Source: CAWKEY01 sp963848675
GTDB taxonomy: Bacteria > Pseudomonadota > Gammaproteobacteria > Methylococcales > Methylomonadaceae
Assembly: GCA_963848675.1 (NCBI GenBank)
Contig: CAWKEY010000031.1
Span: forward strand, 62,001 to 126,000
Direction: 5' to 3'
DNA: 64,000 bases
Each line of letters opens with the position of its first letter. Positions within the stretch are counted from its first letter, which is position 1. The notes under the pieces were generated by a model, which saw only the letters and a program-made list of their open reading frames with translations, was not told the DNA's origin and did not search any database. The position numbers were made by a program, and so were the translations under genes. This document shows, piece after piece, positions 36,913 through 46,522 of the stretch.

Positions 36913-39456
36913 TTAGCGATCTCGTTCATGGATGGGCAACTCGACGGCTACCGGTCGTACCTTCCAAATCTCCTCGCAATATTCACGAATTGCCCGGTCA
37001 GAGGAAAATTTGCCGGCTCTGGCCGTATTCAGGATAGACATGCGCGTCCACTGCTCGGGATCTTTCCAAGCGGCGGTGACTTTATCCTGACACGCCACAT
37101 AATCTGCATAATCAGCCAATACCAGGAAGGGGTCATGCTGACATAGATTTTCCACCAAAGAACGGAACACTTCGGTGTCGCCATGAGAAAAATGGCCCGA
37201 AGCGATCAGATGAATGACCTCGGACAACTCCGGATTTTTTTCGATAGTGGCAGCCGGATGATAGCCATCGCGCTGGACTCTAACGACCTCGTCTTCGGTT
37301 AAGCCGAACAGAAAGAAATTCTCTGCGCCGACTTCTTCACGAATTTCGACGTTGGCGCCATCGAGGGTGCCGATAGTCAACGCCCCATTCAAGGTGAATT
37401 TCATATTACCGGTGCCTGATGCTTCCTTGCCCGCCGTAGAAATCTGTTCGGACAAATCGGCAGCCGGATAAATCAGCTGGGCGTTCTGCACATTGAAGTT
37501 GGGAACAAAAGCGACCCGCAAGTATTTATTCACATCCGGGTCGTTATTCACCACCTCGCCCACCGCGTTGATCAGTTTGATGATGCGTTTGGCCATAAAA
37601 TAACCGGGCGCGGCCTTGCCGCCAAATATAAATGCCTGCGGCGGAATACGGAGTCCGGGACTATGCTTGAGACGGCAGTACAAGGTGATGATATGCAGCA
37701 CATTGAGATGCTGGCGCTTGTATTCGTGGATGCGCTTGACCTGAATGTCGAATAACCAGGCCGGATTCAGCTCTATGCCGGTTTCCTTGAGTATGTAAGC
37801 GGCGAGTTTTTCCTTGTTCGCTTGCTTGACGGCACGCCACTCTTGACGAAATGCGGCATCTTCGGCGAGGGGCTCAAGCTTCTTGAGCTCTTCTGTCTGG
37901 GTAATCCAGCCGCCGCCAATAGAGCGCGTGATTAAATCACTCAATTTGGGATTGGCCAGCGCCATGAAGCGTCTCGGCGTCACACCGTTGGTTTTGTTGC
38001 TGAAGCGCTCCGGCCAAAGTTCGTAGAAATCCTTTAGCACACTGGTCTTTAGCAGTTCGCTATGCAACGCAGCCACGCCGTTGATGGCATGACTTCCGAC
38101 ACAGGCGAGATGAGCCATGCGTACACGCTTGCCGCCGGCCTCGTCGATCAGCGACAGACGCGCTACACGCTGATCGTCGCCCGGATAACGCAGCCGCACC
38201 TCATCAAGAAAACGGGCATTAATTTCGTAGATTATTTCCAGATGCCGTGGCAGCAGTTCACTGAACAAGGGTAGCGACCAGGTTTCCAGGGCTTCCGGCA
38301 GCAGTGTGTGATTCGTGTAGCCAAAAGTGCGCACAGTAATGCTCCAGGCCGAATCCCAATCAAGCTTACGCTCATCGACCAAAAGGCGCATTAATTCGGC
38401 CACCGCAATCGAAGGATGGGTATCATTGAGCTGGGCGGCGAAGCGATCCGGGAAATGCTCAAGAGGCTGCGCTTTAAAATCAAGGACACGCAACATATCC
38501 TGTAATGAACAGGAAACGAAAAAGTATTGTTGTGCCAGGCGGAGCTTTTTCCCGGCCTCGGGTTCATCATTGGGATACAGAACTTTGGTCAGTGTCTCGG
38601 ATAGCACTTTATCGTCCACTGCCTGGTAATAATCACCGGTATTAAAGGCCTGAAAATCAAAAGACTCACACGCCTCGGCGCTCCAGAGACGCAGGGAATT
38701 GCAGGTATTCACACGATAGCCTGGAACCGGCGTGTCGTAAGCCACGCCTTTAACTACCCGGTCCGGTATCCAACGCCTGCGGGTGCAGCCTTTATCATCT
38801 TGGTAGCTCTCTGAATATCCCCCGAAATTTACGTAATAAAAGATATCAGGTATGGCTAATTCCCAGGGATTGCCATTGCGTAGCCATTTGTCCGTTATTT
38901 CCACCTGCCAGCCGTCGCGAATCTCCTGGTCAAAAATACCGAATTCGTAGCGGATACCGTAACCGATCGCAGGAATCTCGAGTGTCGCCAGTGAATCAAG
39001 ATAACAGGCGGCGAGTCTTCCGAGACCGCCATTTCCCAAGCCCGGTTCCTCTTCCAAAGCCATCAGATTATCGAGATCCTTGCCAAGTTCAGCAACTGCT
39101 TCGCGAACTTCCTGCTCGATGCCAAGATTGACCAGGCTGCTGCCGAGCTGGGGTCCCATCAGAAATTCGGCTGAAAAATAGCATGCTATTTTTTTGGAAC
39201 TTACATGTGAAAAATAGGCTTGTATCGTGTTACTCCAATGATGTTGCAGCCGGTCACGCACGGCCAGCGCCAAGGCTTTGTAGTAAGCATGATCAGATGC
39301 AACTGCCGGAACTCTGCCGACGCTATAGAGCAAATGATCGAGCACGGCCTGTTTCAGCGCGGCATTGCGCAAGCTGGTACGGATGTCGGAAGCAGCGGGC
39401 ATTGCTTCCTCTTGCAAAGCGCTGCCTGTTTTATTTTTGTTCATTGTCATGTTCAT
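36913..39456 (-). CDS. glgP: Glycogen/starch phosphorylase
   Basis: Releases glucose 1-phosphate from glycogen using pyridoxal phosphate. The 847-residue protein has the family blocks EEEPGLGNGGLGRLAACYLD, FAAQLNDTHPSIAVAELMR, TNHTLLPEALE and the PLP region EASGTGNMKFTLNGAL (Lys binds PLP), plus RIHEYKRQHLN. A GAGG site lies just upstream; start is ATG 39456 or the nearby ATG at 39450. It is separated from xfp by 200 bases with two hairpins, and is followed tightly by the histidine phosphatase gene. It supplies hexose phosphate to the phosphoketolase encoded upstream. Confidence 0.96.
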   Translation of the reverse strand: MNMTMNKNKTGSALQEEAMPAASDIRTSLRNAALKQAVLDHLLYSVGRVPAVASDHAYYKALALAVRDRLQHHWSNTIQAYFSHVSSKKIACYFSAEFLMGPQLGSSLVNLGIEQEVREAVAELGKDLDNLMALEEEPGLGNGGLGRLAACYLDSLATLEIPAIGYGIRYEFGIFDQEIRDGWQVEITDKWLRNGNPWELAIPDIFYYVNFGGYSESYQDDKGCTRRRWIPDRVVKGVAYDTPVPGYRVNTCNSLRLWSAEACESFDFQAFNTGDYYQAVDDKVLSETLTKVLYPNDEPEAGKKLRLAQQYFFVSCSLQDMLRVLDFKAQPLEHFPDRFAAQLNDTHPSIAVAELMRLLVDERKLDWDSAWSITVRTFGYTNHTLLPEALETWSLPLFSELLPRHLEIIYEINARFLDEVRLRYPGDDQRVARLSLIDEAGGKRVRMAHLACVGSHAINGVAALHSELLKTSVLKDFYELWPERFSNKTNGVTPRRFMALANPKLSDLITRSIGGGWITQTEELKKLEPLAEDAAFRQEWRAVKQANKEKLAAYILKETGIELNPAWLFDIQVKRIHEYKRQHLNVLHIITLYCRLKHSPGLRIPPQAFIFGGKAAPGYFMAKRIIKLINAVGEVVNNDPDVNKYLRVAFVPNFNVQNAQLIYPAADLSEQISTAGKEASGTGNMKFTLNGALTIGTLDGANVEIREEVGAENFFLFGLTEDEVVRVQRDGYHPAATIEKNPELSEVIHLIASGHFSHGDTEVFRSLVENLCQHDPFLVLADYADYVACQDKVTAAWKDPEQWTRMSILNTARAGKFSSDRAIREYCEEIWKVRPVAVELPIHERDR

Positions 39457-39518
39457 ATCCTCGGCAACATTGTCATTCAGTCATGCTGTTCGAATTCGGC
39501 CCTGCGATAAACTTAAGC

Positions 39519-39543
39519 CGGACGGGTTTTGCAAACCCGTCCG
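39519..39543. repeat. Perfect hairpin repeat, copy 1
   Basis: An 11-bp perfect stem (cggacgggttt / aaacccgtccg) with a TGC loop in the xfp-glgP gap. It shares the core GGGTT-GCAAACCC with a second hairpin 60 bases away. No T-run follows on the minus strand, so it may be a dispersed palindrome or an mRNA-stabilising structure. Confidence 0.6.
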
Positions 39544-39602
39544 TAAGGTTTCTGCCATGCTACGTAAAACGCATTTTTGCTTAAAGTTATTTTGAACGTT
39601 AA

Positions 39603-39625
39603 GGACTGGGTTGCAAACCCAGTCC
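39603..39625. repeat. Perfect hairpin repeat, copy 2
   Basis: A 10-bp perfect stem (ggactgggtt / aacccagtcc) with a GCA loop, 31 bases behind the xfp stop. Same core as copy 1 with compensatory changes in both arms, which suggests that the pairing matters or that both belong to one repeat family. Confidence 0.6.
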
Positions 39626-39656
39626 TGCTTCTGGCTTACCTTATCGATAGCGATCT

Positions 39657-42053
39657 TCAATAAGGCCACTGCCATTGATCGTCATCCGGTCTGTCGATAC
39701 CATGCTCATAGGCATAGTTACGGCATTCGATTTGCTGATCACGCAGTTTTTCTTTGACATGAGCACCCGATACCCGTAACGCGGGAATACGGTCGATCGC
39801 ATCTATGGCCAGACTGAAGCGGTCGGTTTCGTTTTGAATCGCCAGTTCCAGCGGCGTGTTGATGCTGCCCTTTTCCTTGTAACCGCGTACATGCAAATTC
39901 TTGTGGTTGTTACGGCGATAGGCAAGACGATGGATTAACCAGGGGTAACCGTGGAAGTTGAAGATAATCGGTTTATCCAGGGTGAACAGGCTGTCGAAAT
40001 CGCGATCGGAAAGACCATGAGGGTGCTCGCTGCTGGGCACCAATTTGTACAGATCCACGACATTGATAAAGCGAATTTTCAGTTGCGGGAAATTTTCGCG
40101 CAGCAGCACGATTGCCGCCAGGGCTTCCTTGGTGGGAATATCACCCGCACTGGCCATTACCAGATCCGGTTCATAGCCGTCGTCATTGCTGGCCCATTCC
40201 CAGATACCTATGCCTTTGGTGCAGTGTTTAATGGCGGCGTCCATATCCAGGTATTGCAAGTGCTTCTGCTTGTCGCAGACAATCACGTTGATGTAGTCGG
40301 TGCTTTTCAGGCAATGGTTGGCTACGGAAAGCAGGCAGTTCACGTCCGGCGGCAGGTAAATGCGGGTCACCGAAGGGCTTTTATTAACGACTACGTCCAG
40401 GAAGCCCGGATCCTGATGGGTAAAGCCATTGTGATCCTGCCGCCAGACGGTAGAGGTAATCAGCAGGTTCAGCGATGATACCGGTGCGCGCCAGGGTACT
40501 GCCTTGGACATGGCCAGCCATTTGGCGTGCTGGTTGAACATGGAATCAATCACATGCACAAAGGCTTCGTAGGTGGAAAAGAAGCCGTGGCGGCCAGTCA
40601 GCAGATAACCTTCCAGCCATCCTTCCAGCGTATGTTCAGACAGCATTTCCATCACCCGGCCGTCCGGGGACAGTTCGCCGCCATCGGCATCTTCCGGCAA
40701 ATAATCCGCCAGCCAGGTTTTCTTGCTGGCCTTATAAATGTCATCCAGCTTGTTGGAGCTGTTTTCATCGGGGCCGAACACACGGAAATTATGCATGTTA
40801 TCGGTCATAATATCGCGCAGGAATTTGCCCAAGGGGCGCGTGTTTTCCGCCGTGACTGTGCCCGGACTTGCCAATGCCAGTGCATAATCCCGGAAATCCG
40901 GCTTCCGCAAGGCTTTGCGCAACAGACCGCCGTTAGCATGCGGATTCGCGCTCATGCGGCGTGTGCCTTTGGGTGCCAGAGCCTTAAGCTCCGGGATCAA
41001 TCTGCCGGTGGCATCAAATAATTCCTCTGGTTTATAACTGCGCAGCCAGTCTTCCAGTTGCTTCAGGTGGGCGGGATTTTCTTTCATGCCCGCAAGCGGC
41101 ACCTGGTGCGAGCGCCAAAAGCCTTCAACTTTGTGCCCATCCACTTCTTTGGGCCCTGTCCAGCCTTTCGGGCTACGCAAGACAATCATTGGCCAACGCT
41201 GGCGGGTTGCAATACCGGTTCGGCGAGCTTCCTCCTGAATGCGTCGAATTTCCAGCACACACGTTTCGAGAACGCCTGCCATCAGTTGGTGCATCATCTC
41301 GGGGTCGCTACCCTCTACGAAATAGGGCGTATAACCATAACCCTGAAACAGGCGCTCCAGTTCATCATGGGAAATGCGCGACAAGATTGTCGGATTGTTG
41401 ATCTTGTAACCGTTCAGATGCAATATTGGCAATACCGCGCCATCGCTAATGGGGTTGAGGAATTTATTGGAATGCCAGGAGGTTGCCAAGGGTCCGGTTT
41501 CTGATTCGCCATCGCCCACCACTACCGTGACCAGCAAATCCGGGTTATCGAAAGCGGCGCCGTAGGCATGAGAAATACTGTAGCCCAGTTCGCCGCCTTC
41601 ATGAATCGATCCGGGTGTCTCGGGTGTGCAGTGGCTGCCGATACCGCCGGGAAATGAAAACTCCTTGAAAAATTGCAACATGCCTTCTTCGTCTTCGCCC
41701 TTGTTGGGGTAAATTTCCGCGTACGTTCCTTCCAGATAAACCGGAGCCAACACGCCTGGTGCACCATGGCCGGGGCCGGCCAGAAAAATGGCATCAAGTC
41801 CGTATTTGTTAATGAGCCGGTTCATGTGAATATACGCAAAGCTCAGGCCAGGACTCGAACCCCAGTGGCCTAAGAGCCGGTTCTTGATATGTTCGGGCTT
41901 GAGCGGCTCTTTCAATAGTGGATTATCCCACAGATAAATCATGCCTGCGGCCAGGTAAGTGCAGGCACGCCAATAGGCGTTAAGCCTTTGCAGTTCATCT
42001 TTGCTTAGAGGCGAAACGGCTGTGTCAGTTGTCGATTGATCAGAAGTGGTCAT
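39657..42053 (-). CDS. xfp: Phosphoketolase (xylulose 5-phosphate/fructose 6-phosphate)
   Basis: Thiamine diphosphate enzyme that cleaves xylulose 5-phosphate or fructose 6-phosphate with phosphate into acetyl phosphate and a smaller sugar phosphate. The 798-residue length fits. Marks: LGHWGSSPGLSFAYIHMNRL (63-80), GPGHGAPG (93-100), the ThDP/Mg2+ motif GDGESETGP (180-188) with SNKFLNP downstream, and the C-terminal domain QVTALRV-like end (IPALRVSGAHVKEKLRDQQI). Acetyl phosphate produced is the substrate of AckA encoded downstream on the same strand. A GAAGAGAT site precedes the start. Confidence 0.97.
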   Translation of the reverse strand: MTTSDQSTTDTAVSPLSKDELQRLNAYWRACTYLAAGMIYLWDNPLLKEPLKPEHIKNRLLGHWGSSPGLSFAYIHMNRLINKYGLDAIFLAGPGHGAPGVLAPVYLEGTYAEIYPNKGEDEEGMLQFFKEFSFPGGIGSHCTPETPGSIHEGGELGYSISHAYGAAFDNPDLLVTVVVGDGESETGPLATSWHSNKFLNPISDGAVLPILHLNGYKINNPTILSRISHDELERLFQGYGYTPYFVEGSDPEMMHQLMAGVLETCVLEIRRIQEEARRTGIATRQRWPMIVLRSPKGWTGPKEVDGHKVEGFWRSHQVPLAGMKENPAHLKQLEDWLRSYKPEELFDATGRLIPELKALAPKGTRRMSANPHANGGLLRKALRKPDFRDYALALASPGTVTAENTRPLGKFLRDIMTDNMHNFRVFGPDENSSNKLDDIYKASKKTWLADYLPEDADGGELSPDGRVMEMLSEHTLEGWLEGYLLTGRHGFFSTYEAFVHVIDSMFNQHAKWLAMSKAVPWRAPVSSLNLLITSTVWRQDHNGFTHQDPGFLDVVVNKSPSVTRIYLPPDVNCLLSVANHCLKSTDYINVIVCDKQKHLQYLDMDAAIKHCTKGIGIWEWASNDDGYEPDLVMASAGDIPTKEALAAIVLLRENFPQLKIRFINVVDLYKLVPSSEHPHGLSDRDFDSLFTLDKPIIFNFHGYPWLIHRLAYRRNNHKNLHVRGYKEKGSINTPLELAIQNETDRFSLAIDAIDRIPALRVSGAHVKEKLRDQQIECRNYAYEHGIDRPDDDQWQWPY

Positions 42054-42161
42054 AGCGGTATCTCTTCAGGGTTAGAGGGATTGAAACAAGACTCAAGTGT
42101 TAAAAACTGGCGGGAAAAAGAGCATGAAAGGAATTGTCGCTCAGGATTGTGACAATTGTAC

Positions 42162-42205
42162 TTCTTGTAGGCAGCACAGACTTTTGCCCATGCTGCCTAC
42201 AAGAA
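42162..42205 (-). repeat. 15-bp perfect hairpin between ppk2 and xfp
   Basis: ttcttgtaggcagca (42162-42176) pairs perfectly with its complement at 42191-42205, with a 14-base loop, seven bases behind the ppk2 stop. A strong T-run is missing on both strands, so it may be a processing site, a weak terminator or a dispersed repeat. Confidence 0.55.
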
Positions 42206-42212
42206 TTTGTCA

Positions 42213-43106
42213 TCATTCGGCTTCAAGCGATTTACGTGCTTCGTCCAGGGTCTTGAGTTGCGCTTCAGTAACTTCGGGAAACTTGAGATCGAGATCGCGC
42301 AGGGTCGAGGTAATGATATCGGCAACTACCGCGCGCGTGACCCACTTATTGTCGGCGGGAATGATGTGCCAGGGCGCCCAATCAGTGCTGGTGGCGCTGA
42401 TTGCGTCTTCATAAACCTCCATGTAGTCATCCCAGTGCCCTCGCTCGGCAAGATCGGCGGCTGAGAATTTCCAATTCTTTTCAGGACGCTCCAAGCGCTC
42501 CAGGAAGCGTTCTTTTTGCTCTTCCTTGGAAACATTCAGGAAAAACTTCAGGATCACCGTGCCGTTGCGGTGCAGATGACGTTCGAAGGCATTGATGTCT
42601 TCATAACGATCCTCCCAGAATGACTTGCCTCGTTTTCCATCCGGCAGGTTCTGCAGCAGTTCAGGGTGGACTTTAACCACCAGTACATCCTCGTAGTACG
42701 AACGGTTGAAGATACCGATGCGGCCTCGCTCCGGCAGGCTTTTCATAAAGCGCCAGAGAAAGTTGTGATCCAAATCCTCAGCCGAGGGTTTCTTGAAACT
42801 GAATACCTGACAGCCCTGCGGATTGACGCCGGACATGACATGTTTGATGGTGCCGTCTTTGCCGGCGGCGTCCATCGCCTGAAAAATGATTAACAGGGAG
42901 TACCGATCATCCGCGTACAGTAATTGCTGTGTCTCAGTCAAATCGGCCTGATTCTGTTGCAGAATTTCATTGGCGCGTTCCTTTAAATTGTCCTTGCCAA
43001 ATGCCTTGAATTCCTCGTTCTGAGCCCAGCCGGTGTCATAGTCCTTGAGTTTAATTTTGCTTCCGGGTTTGACGCGAAAAAGTTTGATATATTTTTGTTT
43101 TATCAT
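42213..43106 (-). CDS. ppk2: Polyphosphate kinase 2 family protein
   Basis: Transfers phosphate between polyphosphate and nucleotides. The 297-residue single-domain protein has a Walker A loop in FQAMDAAGKDGTIKHV (residues 76-90), the block GVNPQGCQVFSFKKPSAEDL, Walker B-like IGIFNRSYYEDVLVVKVHPE, and the lid region RNGTVILKFFLNVSKEEQ. Length and motifs fit the one-domain classes that use polyphosphate to phosphorylate ADP, GDP or AMP; the exact class is not determined. An AAGGAAA site precedes the ATG. It lies between the ATPase operon and xfp, all on the minus strand. Confidence 0.93.
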   Translation of the reverse strand: MIKQKYIKLFRVKPGSKIKLKDYDTGWAQNEEFKAFGKDNLKERANEILQQNQADLTETQQLLYADDRYSLLIIFQAMDAAGKDGTIKHVMSGVNPQGCQVFSFKKPSAEDLDHNFLWRFMKSLPERGRIGIFNRSYYEDVLVVKVHPELLQNLPDGKRGKSFWEDRYEDINAFERHLHRNGTVILKFFLNVSKEEQKERFLERLERPEKNWKFSAADLAERGHWDDYMEVYEDAISATSTDWAPWHIIPADNKWVTRAVVADIITSTLRDLDLKFPEVTEAQLKTLDEARKSLEAE

Positions 43107-43361
43107 GATGGATTTCCTTAAGTTGGCACTGAGGTATGTCGTTGTAAACGCGGTTTCAAATAGCCCTGAAATTGTTCATTCCGGAAACACTGGGCACAGG
43201 CACGGAATCTGCATTAGCCGGTCGAGGCTTTATGCTCTAACGGGCCAGGCCATGGTGCCTGTCGCTTATAGCAACAACAGCTATCTGTTGCAGAGCCATT
43301 TGCTCCGGCAGGCACAGGACAGGCAGTTTTGACCCAAGAACCGCGATTGTGTATTTGGACG

Positions 43362-45176
43362 TTACGCCTTGGGGGTTTCGATGTAGCCATGCTGAGCGGC
43401 CAGATCAACGATTTCCTTGCGATAGCGGACAAATTCAGTCGAACCGGGGGCGCTGTAGTTCCAATTTTTGTAAAGACTGGTCAGTTCGGTGAAGAAGTTT
43501 CTGGCTTCATCTTTACTCCGGAAGTTATAGCTGGCAGCGATTAACGACTCCAGCAGCCTGAAACTTTCCAGTTGCCGTGCCCTGGGCATACAGGCATCCA
43601 CTTCATCGAAGGCATCCTGCTGCAGATAAACCATGTCCAGCAACAAGGATTTCTGCCAGGTGATAAAGTCCTCTTCTGTGATGCCTTCTTCGCCGGTGAC
43701 CTGCATCATCTGGTAGATGCCATCGCCGGTTTCAAGCAATTCCTGCATGGCCTTGACATCGCGCACCCAGTTGGCGTCAAGATGCTTGGTAAACCAGCCA
43801 CCCAACTGGTCGAGATAGCGTGACCATGAAATGAGTGGATCGATGGCCGGATAACAGCGGCGGTAAGCGCGATCGGCCGACAAACCGAGAAAGGTTTTTA
43901 CGGTGCCCAGCGTGGATTGGGTCACCGGCTCTTCGAAGTTGCCGCCGGCGGGCGAGACAGTGCCGATCATGGTCAGACTGCCCGTTGAACCGTCCGGGCA
44001 GCGCAGTACGCCCGCCCGTTCGTAGACGTTTTTGATGGACGAATCGAGATAGGCCGGGAACGCTTCTTCGCCGGGAATTTCTTCCATACGCCCTGAGGTT
44101 TCGCGCATGGCCTGCGCCCAGCGAGAGGTAGAGTCGGCAATCAGCAGCACATGATAGCCCATTTGCCGGAAATATTCGCCCAGCGTGATACCGGTATAGA
44201 TGGAGGCTTCACGGGCCGCAACCGGCATTGATGAGGTATTACAGATGATTATGGTTCTATCCATCAAGGTACCGCCGGTACGAGGGTCCTTGGTTTCCGG
44301 ATATTCAGCAATCGTTTCGACGACTTCGCCGGCCCGTTCACCACAGGCGACTATCACCACGATATCGACTGTCGAATAACGGGCGATCAGGCTTTGCAAT
44401 ACCGTTTTGCCAGCGCCGAAAGGCCCGGGGATACAACCCGTGCCGCCCTGGGCAATGGGGAAGAAGGTGTCGATAATACGGGTTGCCGTCGTAATCGGTT
44501 CAGCCGGGTACAGGCGTTCAGCATAGTGGCGACGGATCAGGGCTTCCGGTATAGGTTTGCGCACGGGCCAGCGCTGAGACATGGTCATTTCCTGCTCCTT
44601 GCCTTTGCTGGACTTATAACGAGCGATGACATCCTCCACCCCCAGATTACCGCCTCGGATCCAGGTGATCTCGACAGGTTCAGGCTCATTGAAGGGCACC
44701 ATGATTTTGTGCTTGAATTCACCCTCGGGAACCATCCCGATTACACCGCCTGGAGACACTGTATCGCCGATCTCAACGCTGGGCTCAAAATGCCATGATT
44801 TTTTTTGATCGAGTGCGGCTATGGTAACGCCACGAGGGAGAAAAAAACCATGTTGTGCGGCCAGAGTATGCAAGGGATTCAGTAAGCCATCGAAAACCTG
44901 TCCGAGCAAGCCGGGGCCTAAAACGGCCGACAGCATTTCTCCGCTTAACTCTACGGTATCGCCAGCACGCACGCCGCGCGTGTCCTCGAACACCTGCATG
45001 TCGGCAGTACGCTGACGCACCCGCAACACCTCGGCTTTCAGTCGCTCTTCGCCCAGACAGATATAGCCCAGTTCGTTTTTCATGATCGGCGTATTCTCGT
45101 CGACCTCGATAAGCACCAGACTTTCCTTGACGCCTATGACTTTTGCGGTTCTCGATAAGCTTTGTTCAGCTTTCAT
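43362..45176 (-). CDS. ntpA: V/A-type ATPase catalytic subunit A
   Basis: Catalytic subunit of the soluble head. The 604-residue protein has the P-loop GPFGAGKT at 251-258, the family-specific non-homologous region (residues 115-190), and the catalytic block VACGERAGEVVETIAEYPE (Glu of the Walker region) and ADSTSRWAQAMRE. It overlaps the DUF2764 gene by 11 bases and is the last gene of the operon, in contrast to most operons where A precedes B. About 255 bases without a recognisable feature separate it from ppk2. Confidence 0.97.
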   Translation of the reverse strand: MKAEQSLSRTAKVIGVKESLVLIEVDENTPIMKNELGYICLGEERLKAEVLRVRQRTADMQVFEDTRGVRAGDTVELSGEMLSAVLGPGLLGQVFDGLLNPLHTLAAQHGFFLPRGVTIAALDQKKSWHFEPSVEIGDTVSPGGVIGMVPEGEFKHKIMVPFNEPEPVEITWIRGGNLGVEDVIARYKSSKGKEQEMTMSQRWPVRKPIPEALIRRHYAERLYPAEPITTATRIIDTFFPIAQGGTGCIPGPFGAGKTVLQSLIARYSTVDIVVIVACGERAGEVVETIAEYPETKDPRTGGTLMDRTIIICNTSSMPVAAREASIYTGITLGEYFRQMGYHVLLIADSTSRWAQAMRETSGRMEEIPGEEAFPAYLDSSIKNVYERAGVLRCPDGSTGSLTMIGTVSPAGGNFEEPVTQSTLGTVKTFLGLSADRAYRRCYPAIDPLISWSRYLDQLGGWFTKHLDANWVRDVKAMQELLETGDGIYQMMQVTGEEGITEEDFITWQKSLLLDMVYLQQDAFDEVDACMPRARQLESFRLLESLIAASYNFRSKDEARNFFTELTSLYKNWNYSAPGSTEFVRYRKEIVDLAAQHGYIETPKA

Positions 45177-45831
45177 TTTTTACCTCTTTAATCAGTTCTT
45201 GAAATCGGCTCTTCGCCTTACTGGCATCGCGTGCGAGCCACGCTTGAAGGATGTCCCATTTAAAAACGAAAGCAAACACTGCCTCGAAACCGAATTCATT
45301 AGTTTCTGCGATTCGGCTCAGCCATCGCCAGATTATGCCCATCAATAGACTGTCCAGAGCTTGCGGATCTTTGGCTTCAAGAAAACCTCGCGCCTCGGGT
45401 ATCCACGGATAAACGCTAGCCAGCTTGAAATCCGGATCGTCCCAATGAGAAGACATAAAACGCGCCCACCGGCTCGCACCGGAAATCTGCTCTAAAAACG
45501 AGGCATCAAAGCCGGCATTGCGCTGGCGAAGACCGGCAACGATAGTTTGCTGATCAATCCGGAAATCGATGAACTCACGCAAAGCGGGCTGGCTGATTTC
45601 TGGCATGATCGCACGGTAACGCATCACCATCTCGGCATCTGTTTTCGGTTTAGCCAGGGACATGCGCCAGCTTACTAGGGCTTCGGCTTTGGCCAGTTGC
45701 TGGGCGTCGCCGGAATCCAGATTGCGGAGGCGCTGCTCCAGGCGCAGACGCGTAATCGGCGAGCGTTCGGCGCGTTCGAAAGGCGGTAAATAGGGAAGAC
45801 TGGCGACCAGTGTTATGTAAGGACGGGCCAT
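45166..45831 (-). CDS. DUF2764 protein, V-ATPase subunit C-like
   Basis: A 221-residue helical protein (PYITLVASLPYLPPFERAER; RWARFMSSHWDDPDFKLASVYPWI). The N-terminal LVASLPYL and helical composition mark DUF2764, which occupies the place of subunit C in chlamydial-type V-ATPase operons. It would act as the central-stalk socket connecting rotor shaft and membrane ring, by position and family inference. It starts 5 bases after the E gene and overlaps the A gene. Experimental assignment of this family is thin. Confidence 0.8.
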   Translation of the reverse strand: MARPYITLVASLPYLPPFERAERSPITRLRLEQRLRNLDSGDAQQLAKAEALVSWRMSLAKPKTDAEMVMRYRAIMPEISQPALREFIDFRIDQQTIVAGLRQRNAGFDASFLEQISGASRWARFMSSHWDDPDFKLASVYPWIPEARGFLEAKDPQALDSLLMGIIWRWLSRIAETNEFGFEAVFAFVFKWDILQAWLARDASKAKSRFQELIKEVKNES

Positions 45832-45836
45832 GACGC

Positions 45837-46502
45837 TTATTCGCTGCCTTCGAATATAGCCTTGAAACGAGGCAGAATGCGTTGGTACAGCAGCCTGGAA
45901 ATGGCTTTGTCGGAGAGATCGATTTCCAGTTGTTCCTTAACCAGGCGCACGCTTGCCCCGGCGCTGATTTCGCTGGAGGGGATCAATTCGACGCCTTCAC
46001 GCAGCATCTCGCTGGATAACGCAAGGATGGATTGCTGGACGCGTTCGCGCATTTTTTCGTTCGGTTGATCCATGATGATCGATTCCGAGATAAGAATCTG
46101 GATGTCCTTGTCCACAATCTGTTCTTTCGCGACATGTCCGGCTAATACCAGCACAATGGATTTAATAAACTGCTCGTCACGCGTGGCGGATGTCACCAAA
46201 CGTTTAACGAAAACTTCGAACGCCGACGCGACTTTGGATTCCAGATGCAGCACGGTATCGCGAGCCGAGAGTTTCAAGGCTTCCAGAGCCGCCTCATGAT
46301 AAGACGCTATCTCATTACGGGAACTCTCACGCAGGCGCTCGATTTCCAGCCTCGCGTCGGAAAGCATTTTTGCAGACTTGTTCTCGGCATCCCTTAAAAT
46401 CTGGTTGGCCTTCTCATTGGCGGCCTGTACCCCCTGATCGCGGATACGGTCAACCAGGTTCTGAACGCCGGCGCCGGTTTTACTGTGTTCTTGCTCAGTC
46501 AT
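45837..46502 (-). CDS. ntpE: V/A-type ATPase subunit E
   Basis: Peripheral stalk subunit. The 221 residues begin with a long charged coiled coil (VDRIRDQGVQAANEKANQIL, MLSDARLEIERLRESSRNEI) and end in a globular domain that binds the head (VKEQLEIDLSDKAISRLLYQ). Start and end are typical for subunit E. It follows the K gene by about 20 bases. No G/H partner gene of the stalk was seen in the operon. Confidence 0.88.
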   Translation of the reverse strand: MTEQEHSKTGAGVQNLVDRIRDQGVQAANEKANQILRDAENKSAKMLSDARLEIERLRESSRNEIASYHEAALEALKLSARDTVLHLESKVASAFEVFVKRLVTSATRDEQFIKSIVLVLAGHVAKEQIVDKDIQILISESIIMDQPNEKMRERVQQSILALSSEMLREGVELIPSSEISAGASVRLVKEQLEIDLSDKAISRLLYQRILPRFKAIFEGSE

Positions 46503-46522
46503 ATTAGGTAGTCTCGTTGAGA

